A stretch of 40,946 nt of DNA from Rhodothermales bacterium (GCA_028284865.1 JANQQV010000010.1:1-40946); one strand, 5' to 3'; counted from the first letter of the stretch, positions 27,427-36,257 are shown. Translations and numbers: made by a program. Notes: generated by a model not told the origin, from the letters alone.

Positions 27427-29436
27427 ATGAAATACCTGATCACCACAGCGTTCGCATTCGCGTTCCTAGTGGGTCTTATGACCTCTCCTGCGTCGGCTCA
27501 GACAGCCTCGACGCATGTCAACACGTACTGCGACAGCACGATTTCGGCATCTGATTGCGCCATGGCGCAGGAAGTGGCCAACCGGATCGCCTCGGTCATC
27601 ACACTCGAGCACGACCTGCACACGTGGCCACCCGATCTGTTCATCCACGACCAGACGGATGAAAACGGCAATTCTGTTCTGAATGCGTTTGCCCATCCTT
27701 GTGGCGGCGACATCGACTATGGAATGCCGCACGATTGCACTGCACCTGAGGGTGCAACCAAGCCGCATGTCCACTTCACCAAAGCCATCATGGATCAGAT
27801 CGTCCAGGGTGACGAAGACCGGATGGCGCTGATCATGGGCCATGAGATGGCTCACATCACCCTCGGACACACCACCCAGTATTCCTATCGGATGCTGGGA
27901 CAAAGCGAACTCACGCTCAAGGCCTTTGGCCGTCAGCAGGAGATCGGGTCTGACATCGTCGGGATGAAATACGGCCTTGCTGCGGGCTACAACAAGCAAG
28001 GCATGACCGAAGCGTTCTACAAGTTTGTTGAATTGGGTCCTGGATACTCCTCCTTCGAAGGGCTGGCAGTCAGCTCCCACCCGACTTGGGACGAGCGCCT
28101 TACGTTCATCGACGAGGCCAATGTCGAGTTGTGGCGCAACATGATGGCCTTCCGCATCGGTGTTTCGATGCTGGCAGCCGAGCAATACAAGATGGCGGCC
28201 ACGCTATTCCGGAACGTGATTGCCCAGTTCCCGAACAGCTATGAGGCACATGCCAACCTCGGCTACGCTCAGCTCATGGATTACATGGACCAGCTCGAGC
28301 CGGCTGACATTGCCAACTTCGACATCGGCCATTTGGTCGTGGGTGCCTTCACACGTCGTCCGGCATCCATGGAGCCCGAAGTGCGTGGTATCAATGCACA
28401 GCTCTGGTTCCAGGCAACGACGTCATTGCAGTCAGCACTGCGTCTGAATCCGAATATGGCAGAAGCCAAAGCCAATCTCGGTATCGCCTACCTCGTACAG
28501 CCGCAGGGCGGTTCAAACACGGCAGAGGCACGCAGACTGCTGGCGGAAGCTGTTTCAGCAGCCCAGTATGATTCGAGCATGGATCCACGCACCAAAGCAG
28601 CCATCTTCATCAATGCGGGTGTGGCAGAACTGGCCGAAGGACTCATCCAGGAGTCATTTGATCACATGACGTCGGCTACTGGCCAGCTGGATCGCATCGT
28701 GGGATTCGCCAACATGGGCGATGTCATCCAGTACAGTGGGCTTGAAACGGCGCTCTACTACAATACTGCCCTGATCTTCTCCAGTGTGGATGATGCCGAG
28801 CTTCGTGCGACATCACTGGACTACTTCAACGCTTACCTCTCTTCCACCAGCCCATCCTCGAACTGGTGGCAGCTGGCCTACAACCGCTATGCTGCGGTAG
28901 CCAACCAGCTCGGCCGGGCGGCCAACACGATTGATTACTATCAGCAGAACCACAGCCCCACGTACCGGACGCTGACAAGCTTCGTCTTTCCGAATGGAGT
29001 TCAGGTCAACCTGGGCGAATCGATTGACGAAGTGCTCAACAATATGGGCGGTGCTGGCGTGACCACGGATGATGTTCAGGTCTACCGTATGATCGAGAAC
29101 ACTGACCTGGTCGACTACTACTTCGTTGCAGCCGAAACGTCGGTTTGGGCTACGAACGAGGTCCTGGCCATCCAACTCTACGGCACGGGTGCGCCTGCCA
29201 TCGGCATCCAGGAAGCGGGACTCGGCTCGGACATCAGCTACGTACGGGTCGGAATGCCGGTCTCAGAGCTGGAAGCCATCGTCGGAACGGACTACGAACG
29301 CCGTTTGCTCGTCAGTTTCTCGGATGACTATCGCTTCTATCGCAGCCTCGGACTGGCTGCAAGCGTCGAAAACGGCATCGTGACCGAGCTCGTCATTACC
29401 CAGGTCCCTTACGAGCAGTACTGGGAGCCCAATTGA
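27427..29436 (+). CDS. Exported M48-family zinc metalloprotease with TPR repeats
   Basis: 669 residues from ATG 27427, which starts a clear signal peptide (MKYLITTAFAFAFLVGLMTS, then PASAQ). The peptidase domain (about 30-270) has MGHEMAHITLGH (zinc ligands His139 and His143, catalytic Glu140) and a downstream third ligand, Glu172, in QQEIGSDIVGMKYGLAAGY; this is the BepA/LoiP/Oma1 arrangement without membrane helices. Residues about 250-500 carry TPR-like repeats (LFRNVIAQFPNSYEAHANLGYAQ and ALRLNPNMAEAKANLGIAYL). The last about 150 residues are a beta-rich domain of unknown type (FPNGVQVNLGESIDEVL, YVRVGMPVSELEAIVGTDYE). BepA-like enzymes do quality control of outer-membrane proteins in the periplasm. 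It stands last in the protease block before a strong terminator, with a possible own promoter in the 86-base gap. Confidence 0.92.
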   Translation: MKYLITTAFAFAFLVGLMTSPASAQTASTHVNTYCDSTISASDCAMAQEVANRIASVITLEHDLHTWPPDLFIHDQTDENGNSVLNAFAHPCGGDIDYGMPHDCTAPEGATKPHVHFTKAIMDQIVQGDEDRMALIMGHEMAHITLGHTTQYSYRMLGQSELTLKAFGRQQEIGSDIVGMKYGLAAGYNKQGMTEAFYKFVELGPGYSSFEGLAVSSHPTWDERLTFIDEANVELWRNMMAFRIGVSMLAAEQYKMAATLFRNVIAQFPNSYEAHANLGYAQLMDYMDQLEPADIANFDIGHLVVGAFTRRPASMEPEVRGINAQLWFQATTSLQSALRLNPNMAEAKANLGIAYLVQPQGGSNTAEARRLLAEAVSAAQYDSSMDPRTKAAIFINAGVAELAEGLIQESFDHMTSATGQLDRIVGFANMGDVIQYSGLETALYYNTALIFSSVDDAELRATSLDYFNAYLSSTSPSSNWWQLAYNRYAAVANQLGRAANTIDYYQQNHSPTYRTLTSFVFPNGVQVNLGESIDEVLNNMGGAGVTTDDVQVYRMIENTDLVDYYFVAAETSVWATNEVLAIQLYGTGAPAIGIQEAGLGSDISYVRVGMPVSELEAIVGTDYERRLLVSFSDDYRFYRSLGLAASVENGIVTELVITQVPYEQYWEPN

Positions 29437-29464
29437 TTCTCGCGCTGGAGATCGACAAACGATG

Positions 29465-29501
29465 ACGGGGGCCGCGCTGCGCGCGGCCCCCGTTGTTTTT
29501 T
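29465..29501 (+). terminator. Rho-independent terminator closing the protease block
   Basis: A 13-bp perfect stem (ACGGGGGCCGCGC with its complement) and a 3-base loop TGC are followed by TGTTTTTT. It lies 28 bases after the M48 protease stop. Confidence 0.92.
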
Positions 29502-29573
29502 GGGCACTTCCCGCTTTTGAGCACCTCCCAGGCGCGACAAGCTTATCGCGTCTGGTGCGCGATTCGGAGTGCA

Positions 29574-31007
29574 TTACCGCGGCAGGCGCTGATCCATGTC
29601 AGCCACCACCCATGCGTGCACGGCCATCGTGGCCACGGAGCGGGCCACATGGTCCGGGTCGAGTTTGTCGACGTAGTCCGCATTCGTGTGATGATACCAG
29701 AAATAGCGGCTGCCATCCACGCGAAGCCCCATGCCCGGGACACCCTCAGCCATGATAGGACCGATATCGGCGCCCCCTCCCCCGCGCGTGACCAGCCCGG
29801 ACTCGATCGGATCCAGCAACTTGCCGATCTGGGTAATCATGTCGAATGCGGCATCACTTCCGGTGAAGCCAAAGCCGATCGGCTTGAACACGCCCGCGTC
29901 CGATTCCATCGCCAGGATGTGATTGTCCAGCTCATCAAAATGCGCGTCCCGGTACGCATTCGCCCCGCGCAAGCCATTCTCCTCGTTGGTCCACATGACC
30001 ACGCGGATCGTTCGCTTGGGCGTCAGGCCCAGCTCTTTCATCAGTCGTAGCGCTTCCCACGCAGCCACACATCCGCCGGCGTCGTCCATCGCGCCTGTTC
30101 CGACATCCCAGGAGTCGATGTGTCCTCCCAGGACAATCACTTCATCCGGATACTCACTACCAACGATTTCTCCGACCACGTTGCGGGAGTCCGCATCCGG
30201 GAGCCACAACGCATCCATCTCCAATCGGACCCGGATCGTGTGACCGCGATCCTGCATCCGCTGCATCATCATGGCATCCTCGATGGTGACCGCCGCGTGC
30301 GGAATACGGGGCACGTTGTCATCATAACTCGAGGTGCCGGTATGCGGTGTGTACATGGAAAACGGCCCAACAGATCGCACAAGACTGGCTATCGCACCAG
30401 CTTCGGCCGCCCGAACGGCTCCATTCGTACGGTATGCGACCGTCAATCCGTATGATTTGAACGGGACGTTCCACAGGACAATCTTGCCCTTGGCCTCTTC
30501 CTTGCGTGCGGCCAGATCGTCGAACGAGCTCACCACCAGGACTTCCCCACTTACTCCGCCGGGACCCGTCCCAATGCTTCCACCAATCCCCAGAATGCCC
30601 AACTCACGCTCATGGGGCTCGAGAAGCACCAGCTTTTCGTCTCCCCTTACCCAGTGTGGGACCTTGACCGGCTCACCTCGGACATTCTCCAGTCCATCCG
30701 CCTTCATCTCCTCAAGAATCCAGTCGATCGCACGCTCGAGGTTCGTCGATCCCGAAAGTCTCGGACCAAACGTATCAGTCAGGTAGGCCAGCCGATCCCA
30801 TGCGGCACTGTCTTTCATCGCGGCGTCGATCAGGGCCGCGGCTGTGGCCTGATGCTCAGCCAGCCAGGATGCACTACTGGATGGCTCGGGACTGACTGCC
30901 TCGGGATTCGCCTGACGCGCCATCGAAGAGTGGGTACCCGAGAGTACAAATAGCAGTATGAAGGATACCATCGAAATAGCACCGCGCGATGAAAATGGAC
31001 GAGTCAT
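29574..31007 (-). CDS. Exported M28 zinc peptidase, carboxypeptidase Q-like
   Basis: 477 residues with an N-terminal export signal (hydrophobic ISMVSFILLFVLSGTHSS). The N-terminal lid and a PA domain (about 120-265, GGVSGEVLVVSSFDDL and AAEAGAIASLVRSVG) precede and interrupt the catalytic core. Co-catalytic zinc ligands can be followed: His296 (GGHIDSWD), Asp308 (AMDDAGG), Glu343 (WTNEENGLRG; Glu342 is the general base), Asp370 (ESDAG) and His439/440 (WYHHTNAD). This is the layout of plasma glutamate carboxypeptidase/carboxypeptidase Q and bacterial relatives that trim dipeptides outside the cytoplasm. It fits peptide-scavenging life. It faces the protease block tail to tail with the terminator between them, so it is transcribed separately. 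Confidence 0.92.
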   Translation of the reverse strand: MTRPFSSRGAISMVSFILLFVLSGTHSSMARQANPEAVSPEPSSSASWLAEHQATAAALIDAAMKDSAAWDRLAYLTDTFGPRLSGSTNLERAIDWILEEMKADGLENVRGEPVKVPHWVRGDEKLVLLEPHERELGILGIGGSIGTGPGGVSGEVLVVSSFDDLAARKEEAKGKIVLWNVPFKSYGLTVAYRTNGAVRAAEAGAIASLVRSVGPFSMYTPHTGTSSYDDNVPRIPHAAVTIEDAMMMQRMQDRGHTIRVRLEMDALWLPDADSRNVVGEIVGSEYPDEVIVLGGHIDSWDVGTGAMDDAGGCVAAWEALRLMKELGLTPKRTIRVVMWTNEENGLRGANAYRDAHFDELDNHILAMESDAGVFKPIGFGFTGSDAAFDMITQIGKLLDPIESGLVTRGGGGADIGPIMAEGVPGMGLRVDGSRYFWYHHTNADYVDKLDPDHVARSVATMAVHAWVVADMDQRLPR

Positions 31008-31125
31008 GGCTGTTCTGTGGATGAATGGGCGTTCGGGATCCGAAGGTCGAATCTACTGGTTGATGCCGACAGTTGAGTGATCGCACCCAAGCGACCACGG
31101 GATCCTTTGTTCTGTAGCCTGCATC

Positions 31126-31392
31126 ATGTCATCCATTCCCGATCACACGCAGATTTCCGACCTGCGCAACTGCGGTCCTGCTTCTGCCTCTTTGTTGGCG
31201 GGGATCGACGTGTATACTGTCGGGGATGTGCGCAGGCTCGGAATTCCGATGATCATGCACATCTTGCGACAACACAATCTACCGGCATCCATGAATTTGG
31301 CTTTCGCCCTTGAAGCAGGACTTCGGGATGAACACTGGCTGGAGCTGGATAAGGATGTCAAAGACGCCTTGAGGAAAGCATGCAGCGATTGA
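31126..31392 (+). CDS. Stand-alone TfoX C-terminal-domain protein
   Basis: 88 residues matching only the C-terminal, helix-hairpin-helix-like domain of TfoX/Sxy: ISDLRNCGPASASLLAGIDV (the LPNxGPxSAxxLxxxGI pattern), YTVGDVRRLG, and ASMNLAFALEAGLRDEHWLEL (the SLNLLYALEGAL-x-HW pattern). In Proteobacteria TfoX is a competence co-activator; proteins with just this domain are widespread and their role is uncertain. No signal peptide. The end overlaps the start of the next gene by 13 bases in another frame, implying coupling to a small exported protein, an odd pairing. Confidence 0.82.
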   Translation: MSSIPDHTQISDLRNCGPASASLLAGIDVYTVGDVRRLGIPMIMHILRQHNLPASMNLAFALEAGLRDEHWLELDKDVKDALRKACSD

Positions 31393-31916
31393 TCCTGGCC
31401 CTGATCTGCCTCCTTCTTTTGTGGGTGCCTGGCAACCTGGCATCGGCTCAAACGGCGGAGGTTCAGCTGTATCCTGCGGGAGTCACGGCTGTCGTAGGAC
31501 ACACCTTTTTCCCGAATGACCTGACGGAAGGACGCCTGTTCGCCGGCGTGAACATCACCAATCGGCGCAACTGGGGTGTGCAGGACGATGAATCAGGGCA
31601 TGGGTTTGGTGGTGGCGTTGATATCAACCGCGTACTGCCTGTGCTCAACTCTCGCCTGCTGGCAGGGGGACGGGTGGACATCTGGTCCATGCGCATCAAC
31701 TGGCGCAATGACACGCTGGGCATCACGGCCGATTCCCGCATCCTGGTTTTCCAGCCAACCGCCCGACTGCTCTATCGCCTGAGAGAGGATCCTGCAAACT
31801 CCCTGCACACGATAGATCTGAGTCTTTCACTCGGCGCAGAAGTCAACATCGCCACACATGGACAGCCCGTCGGAGAGGGTGCCATTCTTCTTGCGGGCGT
31901 GCGGATCGGACTCTAG
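31380..31916 (+). CDS. Small exported, probably outer-membrane beta-barrel protein
   Basis: 178 residues. The N-terminus is a signal peptide (MQRLILALICLLLLWVPGNL, then ASAQ). The mature 155 residues alternate polar and hydrophobic residues in strands (LFAGVNITNRRNWGV, GGGVDINRVLPV, LLAGGRVDIWSMRINWRND, IDLSLSLGAEVNIA and AILLAGVRIGL), as in small outer-membrane barrels, though the final residue is Leu rather than Phe. No specific family was recognised. Its ATG lies inside the TfoX-domain gene, 13 bases before that stop. It is followed by the 15-bp tandem repeats. Confidence 0.75.
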   Translation: MQRLILALICLLLLWVPGNLASAQTAEVQLYPAGVTAVVGHTFFPNDLTEGRLFAGVNITNRRNWGVQDDESGHGFGGGVDINRVLPVLNSRLLAGGRVDIWSMRINWRNDTLGITADSRILVFQPTARLLYRLREDPANSLHTIDLSLSLGAEVNIATHGQPVGEGAILLAGVRIGL

Positions 31917-31957
31917 CGATTGGCAACGCTCGCAATCAGCCCGATCGCTGTATCGCT

Positions 31958-32017
31958 GTATCGCGCATCGCCGTATCGCGCATCGCCGTATCGCGCATCG
32001 CCGTATCGCGCATCGGC
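31958..32017. repeat. 15-bp minisatellite, four copies
   Basis: GTATCGCGCATCGCC is repeated without interruption at 31958-31972, 31973-31987 and 31988-32002, and once more with a single change at 32003-32017. Two shorter degenerate units (GTATCGCT-like) precede it. The array lies between the convergent ends of the small outer-membrane gene (stop 31916) and the ligase-like/CBS gene (stop 32020), ending two bases before the latter. It has no spacers, so it is not a CRISPR. Confidence 0.92.
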
Positions 32018-32019
32018 GC

Positions 32020-33957
32020 CTACGGAGCGTCTTCGGCCGAAGTCTCGCTGCCTCCTTCTTCAAAAAGCCGGGCGGCAAGGAGATTGAAGTCCGTCTCGGT
32101 GATGATCCCAACGAGTTGCTTGCCAAGTACCACAGGAAGCGCACCGATATTCTTTTCACGCATGATGCGAACAGCTTCCGTAGTGGCAGTCTCAGGTGAA
32201 ACTGAGACGGGATTGCGGACCATGATGGCGGAAACCGGCTGATCTTTCTCCTCATCTCCCTCCTGGACGTCCGTCAGGAATCGGAGGATCGATCGGTGGG
32301 TCACAATGCCGACCAGCTGATGATCCTCATCCTCCACCAGGACGTGACGAATGTGTCGCCATCCCATGAGTACAGCCACGAACTCGATCAGCTCATCCTC
32401 ACGAACGGTGAACAGATCGGTCGTCATGAAGTGCTCGACACGCGTGCCGTGGATGGTATTGAGCGGGCGCTTCTCGAGGGTTGCCAGCTCCCACGTGTGG
32501 ATGGGCTTGCCCTCCTTCTGATTCTTGATCGTGTTTGAAACGAGCGCGTCGAGGCGATCGGCACGGGAGGTATTCCCGGCCTTCTTCATGGAAGCCAGCG
32601 AATAGAGCTGCCACTGGGCGCCTGTTCGCTTGGAAGCCACGCGATCATCGATGACCTGGAGATAGCGCTGAATGTCGGCATCATTGACGCCGCGCAACTG
32701 GAGCCCCTTCTGGGCTACATCAAGCAATTTCCCGCGAATCAACTCAGGCGCCGAATAGCGCTGCTCATCAATCCAGTCCAGTTCCGAGGCCAGACCTCGC
32801 CGGGCAGCCCCGATGAAGTTGCTTTTGGCATCGTCAAACGTCAGCAGGTCGCGCACATCGTCAATCTCTTCCGCCATTCCGTAGACCAGTCCGGTCCAGA
32901 AAGCAGCATTCGCTACCTCATCAATCACCGTTGGCCCTGACGGCAACAGGCGGTTTTCAATGCGAAGATGGGGCTTGTCCCCACTGATGCCGTAGCAGGC
33001 GCGATTCCAGCGGTAAACCGTGCCATTGTGCAACTGCAACGCCCGGAGCTTGGGTACTTCACCATTCCGGATGGCTTCAAACGGATCGGCGTATTCGCTG
33101 GTCATGATCACCCGGAAGCGGGCGATGTCTTCCTGGAAGATCTCCAGAACGGATTCATTCACCCACTCGGTCCCAAAATGGACGCGCGGGCTCATGTCCC
33201 TCAGATACAGGTTGCTGCTCCGCGTATCAACGGCCTGCTGGAATAGCGCGATGCGCGTCTCACGCCACAACCGTTTTCCAAAAAGCACCGGCGAATTGGC
33301 TGCCGCCGCAAGGACCGGCCCGGAAACCAGTTGTGCAATGTTGTACATGTGTGCGAACCGGTCAGGCGTCACCTGAAGGTGAACCTGAAAGCTGGTATTG
33401 CACCCTTCCACCATGATGTTGTCATGCTGGAAGAACAATTCGTCTACGCCCCGGATGTGATACTGCGCCAAGCCGCCTTTGAGCGACATGATGGTGTCGT
33501 TCAGGTTGTAGTACCGAGGCTTGGGGGCCATCATGTCCAGGCGCAGATCCCAGGCGTGAATCGTTGGCAGGATTCCAGTCAGGACAATCTCTGAATCGAC
33601 CTTGCCACACAGCATCCGGACCTTCTCAATCAGCATGTTCAGGTCGGTTTCCAGGGAGGAAAAACAGCCCCCCGTGAATTCCAGCGGATCCAGATTGATT
33701 TCAAGATTGAATCGGGTTAGCTCGTTGACGATGCGGGGATCGTCCGAGAGTTCCAGAACCTCTTCCGCGAGACCTGCGGGTTGCTGGTTGCGGTCAACCA
33801 GAAACAGCTCCTGCTCCGCGCCGATGCGCTGGATATCCGTTTCGAACATGTCCTTCTCGAGCATGTACTCGAGCGCACGCATGTCCTGCATGATGTGACG
33901 CGTAAAACGGCGGATCTGGGCCGCGTTTTCGCTCCTGGAAACGTCATGAACTCCCAT
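32020..33957 (-). CDS. Glutamate-cysteine-ligase-like (GCS2/YbdK) protein fused to a CBS-domain pair
   Basis: 645 residues from ATG 33957; a GTG at 33987 would add ten. Residues about 25-480 are a carboxylate-amine ligase fold of the GCS2 type: RIGAEQELFLVDRNQQP (substrate/metal Glu pair), FNLEINLDPLEFTGG, MVEGCNTSFQVHLQV and HLRIENRLLPSGP. Two CBS units follow near the C-terminus, VEHFMTTDLFTVREDELIEF to VGIVTHRSILRFL and VSAIMVRNPVSVSPETATT to VGIITETDFNLLAARL. CBS pairs bind adenine nucleotides, so the ligase may be gated by energy state. No glutathione synthetase lies nearby, so the product may be gamma-glutamylcysteine, another gamma-glutamyl compound or an unrelated amide. Cytoplasmic, transcribed alone. 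Confidence 0.88.
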   Translation of the reverse strand: MGVHDVSRSENAAQIRRFTRHIMQDMRALEYMLEKDMFETDIQRIGAEQELFLVDRNQQPAGLAEEVLELSDDPRIVNELTRFNLEINLDPLEFTGGCFSSLETDLNMLIEKVRMLCGKVDSEIVLTGILPTIHAWDLRLDMMAPKPRYYNLNDTIMSLKGGLAQYHIRGVDELFFQHDNIMVEGCNTSFQVHLQVTPDRFAHMYNIAQLVSGPVLAAAANSPVLFGKRLWRETRIALFQQAVDTRSSNLYLRDMSPRVHFGTEWVNESVLEIFQEDIARFRVIMTSEYADPFEAIRNGEVPKLRALQLHNGTVYRWNRACYGISGDKPHLRIENRLLPSGPTVIDEVANAAFWTGLVYGMAEEIDDVRDLLTFDDAKSNFIGAARRGLASELDWIDEQRYSAPELIRGKLLDVAQKGLQLRGVNDADIQRYLQVIDDRVASKRTGAQWQLYSLASMKKAGNTSRADRLDALVSNTIKNQKEGKPIHTWELATLEKRPLNTIHGTRVEHFMTTDLFTVREDELIEFVAVLMGWRHIRHVLVEDEDHQLVGIVTHRSILRFLTDVQEGDEEKDQPVSAIMVRNPVSVSPETATTEAVRIMREKNIGALPVVLGKQLVGIITETDFNLLAARLFEEGGSETSAEDAP

Positions 33958-34182
33958 ATGCTCAGGTCGGCTACCGTGATGCTGCACAGGGCATCACGTC
34001 ATTGTGGGGCTGCATTCAAGGCATTCTAACCATGTGGTGGCCAAGATACAACTGAATGGCCCTTCACCCGGTGCCCAGTTGGCCTGCTCCCTGGGAGACC
34101 TTCCGCATCCCGCGACGAGAATGCGAAGGCTCTCCGCGCATGGCATGGTGAAACCGGAGGCCTGAGCGACCGTTTCGAAGGC

Positions 34183-35466
34183 ATGCTTCGTATGTCTATC
34201 GATCATTCGCTGACCGCTCCCGGTTTTAGGGCGCGTTGGACCGCCATCTATGTGATAGGTCTGATAGCCATGATGAGCCTGGTGTTCGCCAGACCAATGG
34301 AAGCACGGCAAACCGAGCAGGAGCTCGACGTTCACGCGCAGCGAGTGCTCATTCGCGGGTTGACGTGGATTCAAAATGGATATCCGGACCGGGCAGCCGC
34401 CGTGTTTTCAGAAGGATTGAAGGTCCACCCGAGCAATGCGGCGTTGCTCTCTTCGATGGCTACGGCCCAACAAGCCATGGGCGATCTGGGGACAGCGCGG
34501 TTTTACCTCGATCAAGCCATCACCGTCGACCCTCTCCAGCCAGCGCTGAACTCGCAGGATCTGGACCTGGCCTTGGCCGCTGGAGACGAAACGGCGGCGC
34601 GAGATGCAGTCAATCGCATGCTTCAGAGCGACGTGGACGCACACTACCTGCTCAGGCATCTCGCCTCCGTCATGGACCTGGGCACAGGTGAAGTCGGTCG
34701 GGCGCTCGCTGTTCAAGGGATGGACCTGTTTCCGAATGATGTGGACCTGGTTGAAGCGTCCACCCGGATCCTGAAAGACTTGGGCGACCTGGAAGCGGCA
34801 ATCCGTGGAGCTGAGCGTCTCATGCGACTCCGCGGCGATTTCGATGACAGCATTCGGCTTGCCGAACTGCACACGCAAAACGGGGCCTGGGATGAGGCTG
34901 CCGACGTGCTTATTCCGATCATGGGCGATGAATTCGATGACCCCGAATTGCTGGCCATGCTGAGTGACCTGGACGCGCGCCTGACGGAAAGGGACCTGTC
35001 GGCCGAATCCGGTATCTCCATTCCTGAGACTGCGGCAGTAGCCCCCGAAGTTTCGTCGTCGGATTCCCTGGGAGTCTATCGCCAAGCCTGGATGGATCGC
35101 CCAGATGATGAGGCCAATGTGGTCCGGCTTGCTCGCTATTTGGTGCGAAATGGGCAGGCCCGTGAAGCAGGCATCCTGGTCGATGAGCACGTTGCAGAGT
35201 TTCCACGTCATCTGGATGCGTGGACGCTGACCATTGAGACGTGGCTGGCCGCTGGCGAGTCGGAAACCGCACTGATGAGAGCTGAGGACGCGGGATTCCT
35301 CTTTCCCGGATACGCTCCCATCTTGCTGGCCAAAGCACGAGCACTAGCCGCTTCAGGCGATGTCGCTGCGGCATTGGAAACCCTGGACGAGCTTCTTCCT
35401 CGCCTAGAGGGTGAAGCAGCCGAGGCCGCTCGCGCCCTTCGTTCATCTCTGGAGCAACCGCAATGA
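34183..35466 (+). CDS. Exported TPR protein of the DUF4292-like/EnvC operon
   Basis: 427 residues; ATG 34192 is an equally possible start three codons in. A signal or anchor helix (TAIYVIGLIAMMSLVFARP) is followed by TPR units about 45-270 (RGLTWIQNGYPDRAAAVFSEGLKVHP, ATAQQAMGDLGTARFYLDQAITVDP) and further helical repeats to the end (YLVRNGQAREAGILVDEHVAEFP and ALAASGDVAAALETLDELL), with a Ser-rich break near residue 275. The stop overlaps the start of the following lipoprotein gene (ATGA). In Bacteroidota-type genomes a TPR protein, a DUF4292-like lipoprotein and an EnvC homologue are often found together, so it is likely an envelope scaffold. Exact partner unknown. Confidence 0.88.
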   Translation: MLRMSIDHSLTAPGFRARWTAIYVIGLIAMMSLVFARPMEARQTEQELDVHAQRVLIRGLTWIQNGYPDRAAAVFSEGLKVHPSNAALLSSMATAQQAMGDLGTARFYLDQAITVDPLQPALNSQDLDLALAAGDETAARDAVNRMLQSDVDAHYLLRHLASVMDLGTGEVGRALAVQGMDLFPNDVDLVEASTRILKDLGDLEAAIRGAERLMRLRGDFDDSIRLAELHTQNGAWDEAADVLIPIMGDEFDDPELLAMLSDLDARLTERDLSAESGISIPETAAVAPEVSSSDSLGVYRQAWMDRPDDEANVVRLARYLVRNGQAREAGILVDEHVAEFPRHLDAWTLTIETWLAAGESETALMRAEDAGFLFPGYAPILLAKARALAASGDVAAALETLDELLPRLEGEAAEAARALRSSLEQPQ

Positions 35467-36257
35467 GGCTACGTGCAAAGGGCGTATTCCCCGCATGGTT
35501 GGCCCTTTTGGTCCTGATCGGATCGGGTTGTGCATCGTCCTCCCCGGGAGTCGACCTCGACGGTGAACTGCCATCACAATTCCCGAATCACACGGCTGAA
35601 GACATCCTGGAGCGCCTTCCTCCCTATCCGGATGAACTGTCCCGCGTGTTTGCAGAGTCACGGATTGCGCTGTCGTCTCCTGAGGAAAGTGGTCGCTTTT
35701 CGGCCAAGATCAGCTACGTGCATCCAGAGTCCCTGTTCGTGCGCGTCACGTTTCCATTGGGCATTGAAGGGGCACGAGTTCTTGTGGCCGGTGATACGGC
35801 CTGGGTCTACGACCGCATTGAGAAAGTCATCTGGACGGGGTCACCTGAACGAGTGGCCGCCGTGCTGCCCGGAGCCGTCGCCGGCACCGAATTGGTCGGG
35901 ATGGCGACCGGATTCGAACAACCTGATCCCGAGGTAGATTGGGACGTTACCACCGACTCAACGCTTTACCTTCTCACGCATCCGGACGAAACCATCCGGT
36001 ATACGGTCGACCCCGCGAATTGGCGCATCGTTGTTGTACGCGAGCAGGATTATGACGGCAACGTGATCGAACAGCGGTGGTACTCCGATTTTGCGAAGGT
36101 CGAAGAGACAGTGCTACCTCGTCGCATGGCGCTCTCCCGTCCTGGCGAAGACCTTCGAATCAGCATGGCACTGCGCCGTATCGAGATGAACCCTGAAAAC
36201 CTGACATTCGACCTGGATCCGGACGATGACGTGCAATGGATCGATCTTGGACGATGA
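35463..36257 (+). CDS. DUF4292-like (LolA/LolB-fold) lipoprotein
   Basis: 264 residues with a lipoprotein signal (AWLALLVLIGSGC, lipidated Cys at about residue 23). The mature part has the half-open beta-barrel look of LolA/LolB or DUF4292 proteins: SGRFSAKISYVHPESLFVRVTFPLGIEGARVLVAGDTAWVYDR in successive strands, a helix region around ERVAAVLPGAVAG, then YTVDPANWRIVVVREQDYDGNV and further strands. This fold holds lipids or acyl chains, and the context of envelope proteins suits a role in lipoprotein or lipid handling. The start overlaps the TPR stop and its stop overlaps the EnvC start, both ATGA, so the three are translated in concert. Confidence 0.85.
   Translation: MRLRAKGVFPAWLALLVLIGSGCASSSPGVDLDGELPSQFPNHTAEDILERLPPYPDELSRVFAESRIALSSPEESGRFSAKISYVHPESLFVRVTFPLGIEGARVLVAGDTAWVYDRIEKVIWTGSPERVAAVLPGAVAGTELVGMATGFEQPDPEVDWDVTTDSTLYLLTHPDETIRYTVDPANWRIVVVREQDYDGNVIEQRWYSDFAKVEETVLPRRMALSRPGEDLRISMALRRIEMNPENLTFDLDPDDDVQWIDLGR

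Noticed and set aside
31938..32017. Short repeats considered as a CRISPR array
   Set aside because: The 15-bp units are directly contiguous with no spacers, and there are no cas genes anywhere in the window.
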